A stretch of DNA of 64,000 nt from Mycteria americana (Eukaryota; Chordata; Aves; Ciconiiformes; Ciconiidae). The notes under the pieces were generated by a model. That model was not told where the DNA came from. It did no database searches and worked only from the letters and a program-made list of their open reading frames with translations. Each line of letters starts with the position of its first letter. The stretch's first letter is position 1. This document shows, piece by piece, positions 37,668 through 51,053 of the stretch. The stretch spans positions 31,481,661 through 31,545,660 of the forward strand of contig NC_134366.1 in NCBI RefSeq assembly GCF_035582795.1, read 5' to 3'. A program made the translations under genes and the position numbers.

Positions 37668-40056
37668 ATTTTCTAGCACCACACGGTTTATCACAGTTTC
37701 ACAACATTGTAGGTTCCGTAAGAGTGGGCATCCCCCAGTCTTTCGTGGTGCTGTTCAGGATTTTATTTTTAAAAGTAGATATTTGAGAAGTGTACTGCCA
37801 GAAGTCTTACATATAAAGCAAAGAAGGGGGAATGGTTGGGACGGAGATAACATTTATATTTGGCTTCTAGACAGATCTGGTCAAGAAGGCTCAGGAGCAG
37901 AGCTTGGAAACATGGGACAGGAGAGTGCCAGAGACCTTGGAGCATTGCACCAGGATGGTGGGATGGTATTTACCTTAGCAGGTTAAACTGGAGACCCAGG
38001 GAAAAGAGGTACCTAAACTACAGATTTGGGGGAGAAGCTAAAGGGTGCTTTGTAGCTGTTCAACTGTTTTATTCTGGAAGGAGTGAATGCTGTAGTTCTG
38101 TTTGGGAGCACAAGTATATACAGTATTATTGACACAAAGGAAAAGAGGGGATGATGTATATTGGAGACATTAGCTCTTTTTTTTACAGTCAGGGGATTCA
38201 TTTGTTCTGGGAACTATGCCTAATGCTAGCTAGGATTGAGGGCGTGTAAATAATCTGCGCATTTCACTGTCTCACACCAGTTATGCATTTTACCTCACAC
38301 TTCATTTTGTCTGGTATCTGCCCTTTGTGAAATTGGAAGAGGAGTCAGGAGAACAGGGTCTGCAAAGATAATACACTTGTGTCCCTGAGGACATGCCTTC
38401 TCTAGAATAATAGGCTCCTTAAAACAAGACATTAAGAAAATGTACTGATTCCCATAAGATTAATTTTTGCCTTGGACTCTAGGGCTGAGGGAGCTGCATG
38501 ATTTGCTAACCTGACTCGAGTTGATATGAAATGTGTGTTCTTCAGACTTTCGTATGAAAAAACTTGTTCCTGATGAGTGGCAAAAACCCCTAACAAAATA
38601 TTGCTCTGTGTCTTTCCTTGTCACTTAGATGTATGAAATCAACTTTGAAATAAATGTTATGCTGACAGTACAACTTTTAATGTCGAGGCACCTCCACGCT
38701 TTCTATGCGTACTGCTAATCAGAAAACAGAGAGATTGGGTCCTTTTCCAGTAAGTATGTCTCTGAGTCTTGAAACAGGAATCAGTCCCAAGCTTTGATTT
38801 AAAATAGATCTTTCTGTAGACCTCTTGAGCAACATCAAGACCCTGTCTTGAACATGTGCTACCAAAAGATAACTATTTTAGAAGCTGCTTCCAGCAGGTT
38901 TGCAGATCTCAGCAGCTTTTTAGCGAATTAGTATACTTTCAATATTTCAGAGAAAAGGAAGAAGGTAATTTTATAAATCTGGTGACCTTGATGTAGAAAC
39001 AAATTTATGGATGCCTTTGTTCTCATTCAGATAGCTTTGCTTTTAGATCTGCTAAACTCAATGGGCAGATCCCCAATAAATGTCAGTGATCTTAGAAACT
39101 ACTCACTGAATTTGGGAAGGCTGATCAACGAAACTTTCCTGCCGCCTTCAAACTGAAGCAATGCTGAGAGTATTAATTTTAAAATGCTGTGACAGGACTC
39201 TTGTTAGTGATCTTAGTGTTTTGTGCTGGTATAATTAAACTTGGCTAATACATAAAAGCTGACACACAGTAACAAAATTCATAATTCTCAAATGTGGTGT
39301 TCTCAGAGAGTTTGAAACCACTTTAGCCTTTCATTAGTTGAAGTATAACAATATACCTGTGCTTTAAGAAGACAAGTGGGAGGCATAAATACTCTCCTAT
39401 ATGAGCTTGGCAAGAACTGGATGTTTTCAACAATCTAGAAAATGTTTATTTTCCCAGGTTGGTGTACCAAATTCAAGAAACCTTCAAACAGACTTTTTTC
39501 AGAAAGTCAGAAAACAGAAAGTCTTTGCCTTCTTTCTCACATTTCCCTCCCCTTCTTTTCTGTTTCAGATATTTGAGTGATTTAAGTAAGTGTCCAGGGT
39601 CAGTGAATTAAAACCTGAAAAAATTGTTAGAAGGTGTTTCAAATTTTATGTGAAGGTCAATGAATGTCTTGGAAAAAAAATAGTTTCAATATATGGTTTC
39701 CAAATCCAGAATACGTTCATATGTGAGATTTGATGAAAAAAGTAATTTTAAGTACTCAGCTCCATACTTGCAGATATCTATTAATGAGGAGCTACTCTGT
39801 ATTTTAAAAGCACCCATACCACTACAGTGATCTGTGTTATTCTGAAAATGTAAAGAAGCTTAAATCCTATTTTTATTTATAGTTATCATACAACTGTTTT
39901 GCCTGGAATAGAGAATCTGGCCTACTCCATGGATATCTACCACTGAAATCAGCTCCAATGAATGAGTTTATTCCTTCTTTGAGAATTCAGAGGCACTACT
40001 TGCTAAACGGGGGTAGGAGATGCACATGCTTTGAGTACTCTGCTTTTCACACACAC

Positions 40057-40078
40057 TGCCTTTAAATGCGTAAAGGCA
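40057..40078. repeat. 8-bp inverted repeat with 6-nt loop
   Basis: tgccttta and taaaggca flank aatgcg. Such short repeats also arise by chance. Confidence 0.9.
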
Positions 40079-40970
40079 TTGACATATTATCTTCATTCAA
40101 GAGAAAAAGCTATCTTAGAATAACTTTATTTCAAAATACACCTGCAATTAGAATCTTGGCAAAAATATCATTTCCTTAGGATCTTAGTTTAATGTCTCAC
40201 AAAGATTGTTCCTTTTTATATTAAATTCAGTAACTCTCGCAGATGAATTAGTATCAAGGAATTAATGAAGGAAACATTTACCATTTGAAGAATGCAATGA
40301 AATAAATTAAACTGAAATCCTACCTCAGTTTAGATAACTACCAGCAGTTTTGCTTTTTACCACTTTTCTACAGATTTGATTGTTTCCCCTTTCCCCTTTG
40401 TGAGTAGATGTCTAGAAGAGCCACTGGTTTATGCAGATGGAGAAGGATGTTTTCCCGGGGTGCTCTCCACTCTCCCGCTTGCCATATCCAATACCTCAGG
40501 CCCTCCTTCCACAGTTTTAAGGATATCTTGTTAGAGTCTTGACGGATGTTGCATATTTAATTAATGGGTCCAGAAGATGATTGTCCTTTCTTCAGATTGT
40601 TGCTGATTTCTTGTGTTTGGGTAAACCTCTTTTCCTCAGTTTTACTCAGATGCTTTTAACTTTAATTATTGCACTGACGGTAAATGGGAATGTGGCAGTT
40701 TTCTTGTCCCTCTTTTCCCAGTGTTCAAAAATAACTTAATCCATCATCAAAACCTGTATGCTGCAACACACAAATAAGAAACTTCAATTATCACTTCTTG
40801 ACACTCCAAAGATCATTCTGAAATTATAGTCAGACCAAAATTACAGTATTTTCAAATGCAAAAAGGATAAACACCGCTCTTTGACACTTACAGAATGTCA
40901 GTCTATGCAGACAAATTCTGTAACTACCTCATACATAGCCCTTTTAGCTTATGTATTTGAACTTTACACA

Positions 40971-40990
40971 AGAAAGAAAGAAAGAAAGAA
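40971..40990. repeat. (AGAA)5 microsatellite
   Basis: Five perfect tetranucleotide units, intergenic. Confidence 0.95.
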
Positions 40991-41989
40991 ATCAGGGTTT
41001 GATTCCCTACTGCCTTCCATCCTCTGTAAGATAAAGTGATGTCACTTCATCTTTTTTAATGGGAAAAAATCCACCAACCTGACACATTGCCACTTCCACT
41101 TACGCAAAACAAATGGACAAGCTGGAGCACTCAGCTGATGCTGACTTGTGCCTTACGACAGGGTATAACCTTTAGTGACATGAATGGAACCAACCATTTT
41201 TCATAGGGCATCTTGTTTCACAAAGCAGCATGCAGTTGAATCCCAGCAATACCGTGGAAATCGATAAAAGGGAGTGAAAGAGGTTTTGTAACAATAATCA
41301 AAGTTATCAACTGATATAAAATAGCCTGGTTTTAATTAAACTTTCTGAGTGACAATTTTTGGCCAATACCTCTGAATCTTTCTTAATGAAGAATGGCCTT
41401 TCCATTTTTCTATTTCCAACCAAGATACACTGATTCACTGAAAACCTGAACTTGAACTCTTTGCAGAGAGCTGGAGATTTTCCTCATCAAACTTGAGACC
41501 ACTATATCCAAATACAAGGAAGCAAGCTTAAGGATCAGCGGGATGATTTTGGTGAAACTTACCAAGCCACATCTCTGTACAGAACAGCGTGATTTATTCC
41601 TATGGTAGACCAAATGAGCAGGAAACGTGGACAGGCTGATAAATCACTGGTGTGAATAATGATGGTATTTGTCTGTCTAGATAGCCAAGGTGGGTAAAAT
41701 GAGGAGTCTGAGAATGTTTTTCTGAATCTTGTCTACTCCCATGACCATGCAATGAAATGCCACGTCCTATAAACATAAAGGAGACCTTCTGTCTCTTGGA
41801 AGATAGGGTATTGCTGAAGGACTGCTTCAATTCCCTCTCTCTGACTCCTTGAGATATAATATACTGTGCCTTGGGATGAACATATAATCAGAATTTCTTG
41901 ATTAAACTTTTATGCTGCTCATTGAATATTTCAGGGGAAGAACATAAGAAAAATGCAGGGAGCTGTAACATACTTAATAATTAACACTT

Positions 41990-42014
41990 CACTTCTCACT
42001 GCTAGTGAGAAGTG
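41990..42014. repeat. 11-bp inverted repeat with 3-nt loop
   Basis: cacttctcact and agtgagaagtg are perfectly complementary around gct. It could form a tight hairpin; no function is evident. Confidence 0.9.
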
Positions 42015-42104
42015 TCAAAAATGTTTTCCTAGATTCTTTGACTGAAGCCAACATTCAGATTGCTTCTTCTGCATGCCCTACTTAGGCAGCACCGTTGCTG
42101 AAGC

Positions 42105-42305
42105 ATGAGTTTGGAGCGTCGGAGCTCCTCAGCTGCTGGGCGTGCGGTGTCCTTACCTGCCCAGCTGAGAGTGGCGGGTGCCACTGAAGAATCCCTCGTT
42201 GCTCGTAGAGGGGGCAGAGCCACTGCCACGGAGAGCGAGAGAGCGCTCACGCAACCAGAGCAGGGCGTAGGCAGGAGCCGGGCAGTTGCCAAGTGGAGCA
42301 CATAG
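42105..42305. other. Small CpG-rich patch upstream of SCIN
   Basis: Roughly a dozen CpGs in 200 bp, about 4.4 kb upstream of the SCIN start. It is open for 66 codons on the + strand, which the base composition can explain. It could be an enhancer, an alternative promoter, or a decayed GC-rich repeat. Confidence 0.4.
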
Positions 42306-45300
42306 TGTAGCTGTGATCCTAGCCTCTCTATGCCTTCGATACCTGCCTCAAAGCTACACACTAAGGCCCTTTATTTGCTCTGGACTTGGAGGATTAAAAC
42401 CAGACTCCTCTCTTGAAGGTAACAGAGGACTTACTACTTTTGTGTGAGGCGACTGGTTGGGATTCTGCATAGCTCGCATTTGGTAGCCTCGTGACTCAAA
42501 CTTTGCCAGTAAGGAGGAAAGCTAGGTTTCAGTTTTTCTTCAGGGTGTTCTGGCTTTGCTAAAGCCTCTCCTGTCGAAGCTGGGCTACCATGCAGGATGC
42601 TTTGAGGGATGATGAGAGAATGGAGAGAATTAGCAAGTGGTAACATAATTCTATAGCCTGGTTTTGATAACTTGGCTTTTAAAGCTGTATGGTCTAATTC
42701 TGCTGCTGCTCATACAGTACCAGTGATTATTTTTTTTTTAGAAGTATATTGGAAATAAGAATTTAGCTCAGATCTGTGAACTGACTTACTATATTTGGGG
42801 TAAATCTGAACTAACTATTGATTCGTAATTCAGCAACAGAACAGATGAGAACAGGGGTTGACCTCTGCAACTGTTTGGACAAGAGTGTGCTTTTGACACA
42901 CATACTCTGTGTACAGCAAACTTTGTAATGTGAAACTGGAGGAAAAACTAAACATCTGTAATCCCATTGTTGAGGTAGGGTCATAGGGTTCAGGAGGGTA
43001 TTTGGCATATGTGGTGAAGAAGAAATAAGCTTTGTAAAAGGAAACACTCATGACATTTGAAAATATTCTCTCCTCACGTTCTCTTTTTGTTCCTTCTATT
43101 GTTAGTTCCTGGAACTGTAATTCAACACAGGATATCAGCCTTGTAGAAGGACTTAAACCTTAGACTTCAACAATCCATACTGAAAGTTATTCCTACTGGG
43201 AAAGATGCCGGACTTCATCTTCTGGGAGCCCTTCTGAGGTCCTTGTGTGCATGACCTGGAAACACCACCTTATTTTGTTGCAATCCTGATAGGTATAAAA
43301 ATCAGAACTCAGTACATTGCATTCTGTTTTTTCATATGCGTATACACGCCCACACCCTGCATATATGCATTATATGACAACAATACTTTAAGGGAAGAAG
43401 ATCCCTTAATCAATATAACAAAAGATTTTGGAAGTAAATTAGCAAAATTAAATGGCAAAGTTTTTCATAAGTCCTCAAATTCTCTGAGTCATACCAAAGC
43501 TTTAAACTCAATACAAGTTTGAATCTCTGCTCCTTTAAGGACTAGATGAGGAGCAGGAACACCTTCTGTGTGACTTATTAGAGAATTGCACTCAGGACTT
43601 GGAAAAAAAGCAGGCATTTAAAGATGGCCTTATCTCAAATGGTGCAGTCAAGCAGGTAGAAATCCGTGCATCTTTACTCCATGACTGCTCCCGGTCTGCG
43701 ACAGCAGCCAATTGCTATATCCCCCCTCCCACTGAGGAAAGGGTGTGACGCAAAATTATTTCCCTTTGTTACTCCAAAGCTAAAACAGCACTAGGCCTTT
43801 GCCATCCTTCTGAGAAAGCCATAAGTTATCAGCAAAATATAATCTTTAGGAAATTAGAACGGAACTCTTTAAAGTGTTAAGGTAGTCTGAAATTCCATTC
43901 TAGTGCAATTTCGCAGGAGTGTAGTAATTACAATTTGACCTGGGACTTCTGAGTCACAAAAACAATGTTGTTTTGTAGTTCTCTTCACTTAAATTACTAC
44001 ATGAAAAAACATGCAAAAGCACGTAAAAAGTAATTTTAAATATTCTTTCTGAATGTGCAAATCCTAGAATACTTCTCATCTTTTTTCTCCAAAATTTCAC
44101 TTTTGAATAACTGCATGTTAGAAAGCTTTGATTATTTAAAATGCTATGAAAATCTGTGTAATGTTAACAAAGTCAGTGCTTATTTTTGCTACAAAAAACA
44201 GATGGAAATGGATCAAGACAGAAGACAGTACAACTTTCATAAGGAGTGAGATTGCAAAAGCAAGATTTGCAAACAGACAAAAATTCATGTTGAGGAGTAC
44301 AAACAAATATCCTGGCACTTACAATACAAACTTCAACCCAAGGTTTTCTTTGCTAGCAGCCAGTAAGTGATTACATAGTACGTAATCCTAGTAAGACAAA
44401 TTTGGGCATGAGAAAACTGCCGTCAGTACTAACATGCTTGGCGCCTGTGTAGTGCCACAGACTCTCAGACAAAACTAAACTGTTCTTGTGTCTTTAACCT
44501 TTGTCCATTGGTGTGTGATAGCGGGCACGGTCAATGCTGAACAAATAGCATTAGCGTGCATCTCATGACAGCAACAGGGATACAGCTGAGAGTAGTATTT
44601 GGTCTGTTGATTGAAAATTTAAAGCCAGAATAAGGAGATGTAAATTTGACCCAACTGGCCTGTGAAATCTGTGCACAATCTTAGCTTGGCAAGGCAGGCA
44701 GAACAGGTAGGAGACATGAGGCTGCATAACACCGGGCTGGTTTGAGCTCATGTATGGGCAAAACCCAGCACCCTTCCAAAGGGAGTGCAACTTGCCAACT
44801 TCAGAAGAAATAGCAAATCCATACAATTACAGAGTGTGTGGTAAGTTCTGCCCCCACTGACTAAAGCTAACTAATGCATGAGAGTGCAACAAGGCATGCA
44901 ATGAGAGGAAGAAAAACTGCTTGGTGTAATTAAGTGAGTAAAAGTGAAAAGAAGAACAACTAGCATAGATGAAAGGGTAAATCTGAGAAACCACTTACGA
45001 ATATTTCGAAACATCTGATACCATATTGAAACTGGAACTGCTGGAATTTTTTGGCTGTTCTTCCTGAAGTTTTTTCTCTTCTGCACATGGCGAATGGTCT
45101 GGATAAAAGTATTTCATTTGGGAGGCATAGTGCTTTATCAAGCAGGCTCAGACTCACTGAGTCCTCAGCCCTGGCAGAATGAGGGATAAAATGCCTGGTC
45201 GTGAACTGGTGAAGGTGAGCTGTAACATGTGTAGCTGGACCTTGGACAAAGCAGAGCACCCACAGGTTTCTTTTTTAAACAGTGGGGTTAGAGTTTAGGG

Positions 45301-46572
45301 TGCCGGTACACCTGTGTCTGGCAAGCTGATGACCGGATGCTCACCAAAATGGGAGGTGGTAGTAGGTACACATTGTGTAACGGCATCTTTTCCCTCAATA
45401 GCTAAACTGTACACCAGACAGTATGAAAAGAAGGCAGGGAAGACAGCTAAAAGGATTTCTCAGATGTGGTGCTTTTTTTAACTTTTTGCCGGAGAAGATG
45501 CTCTCCAGCTGCTCTGTTGCATTTAGCTGTGCCTCTGCCCCCTGCCCGAGGTAGCCCCGATCCACCCGCAGGTGGATCTTGCACTCTGCTTGTATTAACT
45601 TGCTAAAACAAGCTCGTAGGGAAATCACAAGCCTCAAAATTAATCCAGGTGGATAAGACAATGGACCTAAACACAACCCTCTCTGAAATGTATCTTTTGA
45701 TACACTGACAGCTTGAGCTGTACCTATCTGTATCCTATCCAGATTAATCTACCTTCTACCAATATCAGATGAAAGCAGTGATTTGCTATAATTTTTGTGT
45801 TGTAACGACCTGCCAGGATGATGTACCAACCATTTATAAAGGACAAGTAGGACGTGGATGGGTTTAACCCCTTTGGGTTGTTGTTGCATGGTGTTGGAAA
45901 AACACCAGCACAACGCTTTCCATTTTCTGAGAAAGGGAAATTTATATCAATTCTGGGCTTCATCTGGAATCTTCAACGAGGTGCAAGGTTTTTCCCCCTA
46001 CAAAAAGATTCCTGGCAATATTGGACAAACAAAGTGCAATTACCGGATGGAGAATGAGAGCCGCGCTCTGCCATTCCAATCTGGGGTAAAAAAAGAGCCC
46101 AGCAGCAAGCGCAAGCTATAAAAACTGTTATTTGCATTCTGATATGAGCAGCTTACAAAAACAAGGCAGATGTGGTAATTGTATAAGCCAAACGCACAGC
46201 ACCGTAACACCCGTAGCCACTGGGCTAGGCCGGTCGTGCTGTGCTTTCTTGGCATTTTTTTTTTTTCTTCTCATTTTAGAATAGAGAAAAACTACCCGCC
46301 TGCAGCAAGGGCTGCTGATTCTTTATAACCCCTCTGCAGCGGCCGTGGGGCACAGAAAGAAAAAGTATGCCGGGTGAGCTTCGCAGGCGTGTTCCAAACC
46401 GGTAAAGAAACGAAAACTCGGCCAGCCTGCGCCGGGGCCGCCAGCGGCAGCCGGGAGGGAAGGCGCACCCCGCTCCCCGCCGGGCCCAGCCGCTCCCCTC
46501 CCCGGGCTCCCCAGCCCGGGCGGCGGCCGGGCGGGGCTGGCCCCGCTCCGCCCGGGGGGCCGGGCCGAGCGC

Positions 46573-46579
46573 TATAAAG
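46573..46579 (+). promoter_or_regulatory. SCIN: SCIN TATA box
   Basis: TATAAAG lies 51 bp upstream of the SCIN ATG inside the CpG island. A start site 25-32 bp downstream would fall near 46600-46605 and leave a 5' leader of only about 20 nt. GC boxes of the GGGCGGGG type sit just upstream (around 46529-46537, and an inverted one near 46547-46553). The position fits a core promoter, but the real start site cannot be read from sequence alone. Confidence 0.6.
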
Positions 46580-46623
46580 GCGGTGCGGGGGGGCCCAGCG
46601 GTGCCGTCTCTCCGCTCCTCGCC

Positions 46624-46822
46624 ATGGCCCCCGACCGGCCCCCGCCGGCCTTCGCCGAGGCCGGGCAGCAGAGCGGGCTGCAGGTGTGGCGCGTCGAGCG
46701 GCTGGAGCTGGTGCCGGTGCCCCCCAGCCGCCACGGCGAGTTCTTCGTGGGGGACGCGTACCTGGTGCTGCGCACCGCCCGCCGCGCCGCCGCCGCCGCC
46801 TACCGCCTCCACTACTGGCTCG
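46624..46822 (+). CDS. SCIN: SCIN (scinderin/adseverin) coding exon 1
   Basis: This exon encodes residues 1-66 and the first base of codon 67. Scinderin severs and caps actin filaments in response to calcium and phosphoinositides, in the cortical cytoplasm of secretory and blood-lineage cells. The exon carries the start of gelsolin domain 1: [16 protein letters not shown] (residues 18-33), then [12 protein letters not shown] (38-49), in which G43 and D44 match the type-II calcium-site residues of gelsolin, and YRLHYWLG (60-67). The ATG at 46624 lies in a strong gcc-ATG-G context, is the only in-frame start upstream of the domain, and gives the short N-terminus typical of the cytosolic family. 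The donor is cg|gtaggc, phase 1. An alanine/arginine-rich insert-like stretch, ARRAAAAA (52-59), is encoded by a GCC-rich run and looks less conserved than the flanking motifs. Gelsolin itself or another paralogue is the alternative, but the combined exons match SCIN best. Confidence 0.93.
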
Positions 46823-49800
46823 GTAGGCAGCGGGGCTCTGGGGCCGGGGGCGGCTGGAGCTTCCTGCGGCTTCGCCGGGCTCCGGGGCACGGGGAGCTGA
46901 GGTCGTCCCCCTCCCTCGTCGGCAGGGCTGCGTGTGTGAAGCCTCCAAGTGGAGGCACTTAAGTGAGAGAAGTGGGGCTGCAGCCGAGGGGCTGGGCGAA
47001 GCCGAGCCTCCCCGCTTCTGGTGCGGCGGTGGGAAGGGGCTGCGGGGATGGGAGAGCGGGGTGTGGCAGGAAGGAGGGTATTTGCCCGCTTTGCGATGTG
47101 AGTCTGGAAAAGTGCCGAAGGGTTAGCTCAAGTCTTGGCTGCGTCCAACCAAGATTCACAAGTGGAATCCTGCCTTCGTTCAGATGGAGAGTTTTCTTGC
47201 CTTTGTTGCCATTAGGACCGAAATTTCATCTCGGCCATCTCCCTGTGGCATTGTCACACTGCTTTGTGTCCAGATGTCGCCTTTTTCAGCTAGACTAATT
47301 TTGCTTTTTGATGATACAGAGATTGGAGGCAAAGTCACCAGGCTTTCTGTAAAACATCTTCTCTTTAACATCAGTCTGACAGCCTAGTAAAGCCTCTCCT
47401 GAAGCAACTGGGAACACTGGAATCGGGCTGATGTCTTTTGCCTTCAACCTTGACTAGCACGGCATTTACAGCAAAACAGAAGTCTGACATAAGGATGCAT
47501 TTTAGGTGACTTCCTCATCTTCTGGAGGTTTCTTGAGACTTCCTTGTCTGGTCACCAAGTCATCCGACCACAGTGGTTGCTGCGTAGCTGCCCGAGATCT
47601 ATTACTTTGTTCTTGTTTCACCATCACAAGGTTTGTGTTTGTAGGCAATCATCTCGGTGAATGCACATAAAGACAGGTCAATGTGTATTAACATCAACGT
47701 GTTTGAGTTGCTGTGGTTCTCATTGTACTTTTGGATGCATTGAAAAAGAATAGCAGATAAAGCTGGGATTGTTTCTGCAAAAATGTTCGAAGCTTGTTTG
47801 GTTTTTTGTGTTATGAGTTATCCAGCTGGCATGTGGGATAGTGTCTGTCTCTGACAAGAGTATAATCATAGATGGCAGCGTAAATTAATTTCTGGCAGAT
47901 GTTCTTGTGTCAACAGCACTGCTAGTTAATAGCAGGGGTCGGCTGTCTAGACCTTTGTTCATGAAGTTAGAACTATTATCTTGTAGTTAAGGTATAGTAG
48001 ACACTTCCCAGGGAAAGATGCAAAGGCTCTTTGCAACTGGAAGTGAAGTCAAAACAGTGACTGACACTTGCAGTAATTAAAACCTCTTTGTTGGCTAAAG
48101 ACCTTTAGTTGTACACACTGATGCACATCTCGTGCTGATGTGGTGATAGCCGGATACTGTAAATAGCTTCAGGTAACCTGGGCACTCGTTGTTCTTATGC
48201 AGCGAGCTGGCAGCAGCGTGGCTACCTGCTGGGAAATCCCCTCCTGCTTGCAAGATACTCCAGTAGTGGGGCAGAGATGCTCAAACACTGCTGCAAGCTT
48301 AATAGCAACAGGAGACCAGGACCTCATACAAGGTGTATGAGGAAGGGCAGTCACACCCAGGGCAAGAGTTTGAATAACTTTGGTATTTTTGCTGATTAAT
48401 TCACACAGCTGTTACGTACACCAAACTTTTTCCTCATGAGCAAAGGCTGTATAACCCGTGGGCCAGGAAGACCTCAGTAGGGTCTTTCTCAAGACTTCCC
48501 ATAAGCTGTCTCTGAACGGTTACAGCAGTCGTTATCAGTCAGACTTTAGGATGGAAAGAGCTCTTGTGAAATTAGATTGGTGGAAACCCTACAGACTTTG
48601 GGCTTAGATACTTACAAGGGCCTTGCCATTTGGTGACATGGTCCTACTCCTGCCTGTCGTCTGTGGCATGTGTTATTGTGTGGGCCTCCTATGGTGGCTT
48701 TGAGTCTGAATGGATTAATGACTTCACCAAAAAAGACCCCAAACTCAGAATAAAAGCAGAGCATTGAATTTTCATATTATATAGTGGCAAACTTTCTCCG
48801 AATACCTTGCTCAGGCATACCCAAGGGGTTAGAAGGAGGTCTAGACCATGAGAGGGTGGTCTGTGACCTTGATGTGCTGACAGTCTTGTGCTGTGACTGG
48901 CATCCTAGGGTTAAAGTGATCAAACGGTTGTATCGGCCTGAAGCTTCCTATGAGAAACTTGGTAAAACTGGCTTATCTCGCATACAGTGAAGTGCTGTCC
49001 AGGTTGGATAATTTCTGAACAAGCTAACTCAGGTGCTGCAATGATGTTGGCATGGCCAAGCAATCAATGTGGATCTGTGTTGTGGTAGCTGTATCCACTT
49101 TTAACTTGGCTCAGAGATCCTGTCTCAGATATCTGCCCTGGCAATTGAGGGATGTCTTAGTAGCTAATCCTAAGGGACCTGCCTCGACTTGAAACTATCA
49201 CTAGTGGAAACAGCATGTACTATGCCAGTATGAGGCTACTTGTGGGAGTAAGACTGGCTATACCCTGCTTAGTATCTTTAATAAAATCATGCATGGTGTT
49301 TTTAACTATTTTTTAACCCTTGTCCCCAGAGATTAAGTGATAAGACCTATCCATGTGAACCAGTATCTAGTCTGGTAAAAAATTTTGTTCTTTTTCCTAT
49401 ATACTGGCTTATAGCTGTTTGTGCCTCAGACTGTAAGGTAAATCTGTTTTTCATACAAGCTTGAATAACTTACACTTGGATTGATGCTCACTTGTTTTTT
49501 TAAACAGGGTTTCACTGAGTATTTTATTGCATAGCAGCTGTGAGACAGAGCTCGGTAGCAGTTCTTATCTCTAACACTGTTCCAAAACCAGTTTTCTTTG
49601 GCCCTGAACCCTGTTGTGTAATTGCAAGTAATAAGTCTGAAGGATCTAGTCCTAATGGACATGAATAACCATATTAAACGAACAAAAAACCCCTAAACTC
49701 TACCACCAAATTTAAGGTGGTACCCAGGTTTGAGAGTATATTGCCACATAGCAAGTTCTTCTATCACTGAGTGATGGGGATTTTTTTTTTTTTCAGAGGT

Positions 49801-51053
49801 TCTTGGATTACGTCCTGCTTTCAGTTATGTTTTTTTACAATTTTTGGGCAGGCCTCATGTTCTTGTCTTCCCTATGTCTCCATTCTTTGGATCCCTGTTT
49901 CATTCTTGCTGCTTTCTGGAGGCTTCCATTGCACCTGTGTCCCCACAAAAGCTGTGGTGGTGGCAGTGGTGACACTGCTCCTGGGAGAAGCACAGTTGTT
50001 GGTGGGTGGAGGGGAGTTGTCTTGTGGCATTTGCACTGCTGGGCCATGAGTAGGGCACTCATTCTTCCTAAGAGAGGAGCTAGGTCAGTGATGCCCTTAG
50101 GTATCCCTGTCCCCCTTCTCCCATGCTTTATTCTTTCCTAGTACCTTACCGACAGGCTTCCTGTGACACCAAAGGTGAGAAGCTGCTCTTGAGAACTGTT
50201 GCTTGTATACCAGCATCTCCTGCTTATTTAGAAAGAAAAAATAAAAACTAAATGGAAAACCTCACCTTTCCTTACTCTTCAGAAGTTCTTGAGAAGCCAG
50301 TTTTTTGAGACTTGATCCTATTTGTGCTTTTTTTGAAACAATACCAAAACTGCTGAAAACGTTCATCAAAAAGGTATGGGCCCACGCTAAAAGTTTTGTT
50401 TTAATATACAGCCTAATTTGCAGTGTGATTAGGCCATCAACACGCTAGTTAAGAAGGCCATTTTGCCACAGTCCTCAGAAGAGGCTAATCTCTGAAAGGT
50501 ACAAAACAGTGTGACCTCGTGAAGCAAGTATCTGAGCCCAAAGCTGCTTTTATTTCTCCTAGCTGTACCAGGCAATCTAATAAGACAGCTTTGCTTGCAT
50601 TATAGTGTCAATAGGACTGCTCTCGAGTTATTTTAACTTTATGGCTTGGCGAGTTGCTCTTAGCGTAAATATATGCTTTACCATCTAATCAGTCCTTTGA
50701 CATGACCTTCCTTGGTCTTTGCACTTCAACTCAGTCCAAAAATCACTACTGTAGACACTTGTCATGCTAAGCTCACTTAATGTTCTATTGGTCAAAGAGG
50801 CTGAGAGAAGACAAACTTGGCTATTTTTCACTTTTTTTTTCTTATGAATGCAGTTGTACAAGTAGTTAAGAAATGGTCTGGATGGTCATGCATTTGGTGG
50901 TGAACAAGGTTATGATGTAGTGCTGCTTTGCAACACATACATGGGCCGTATAACCTGCTGAAAGCAGTGCCTGATTGTCACAGAAACACTTTCTCCCACA
51001 AAATTTGAAGTTATATTAGTGCTTTATAGACATAATATTTCATCTTATTTCAG
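46823..51053 (+). other. SCIN: SCIN intron 1
   Basis: The 4231-bp intron runs between a gtaggc donor and a ttatttcag acceptor. The first 240 bp belong to the CpG island. I see no further exon or recognisable mobile element in the rest; a 13-T run lies at 49781-49793. Confidence 0.85.

Larger units (their letters stand above)
31150..46289. other. Intergenic region upstream of SCIN
   Basis: About 15 kb without a supported gene. It holds the tandem repeats at 31597 and 36383, the MIR-like relic at 33520, simple repeats at 34092, 37645 and 40971, a hairpin at 41990, and CpG-rich patches near 34480, 36510 and 42105. SCIN regulatory elements are expected here but cannot be pinpointed. Confidence 0.6.
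46290..47060. promoter_or_regulatory. SCIN: CpG island over the SCIN promoter and exon 1
   Basis: This is the densest CpG and G+C stretch of the window, surrounded by AT-rich DNA. It covers the core promoter, exon 1 and the first 240 bp of intron 1, and contains several GC boxes. Long reverse-strand open frames across it are a by-product of the base composition. An unmethylated promoter island is the usual reading. Confidence 0.85.

Noticed and set aside
46276-46948. Two overlapping reverse-strand open frames of more than 200 codons over SCIN exon 1
   Set aside because: They are explained by the high GC content of the CpG island, which removes stop codons, and by the real coding frame on the other strand. 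The translations are proline/alanine/arginine-rich low complexity.
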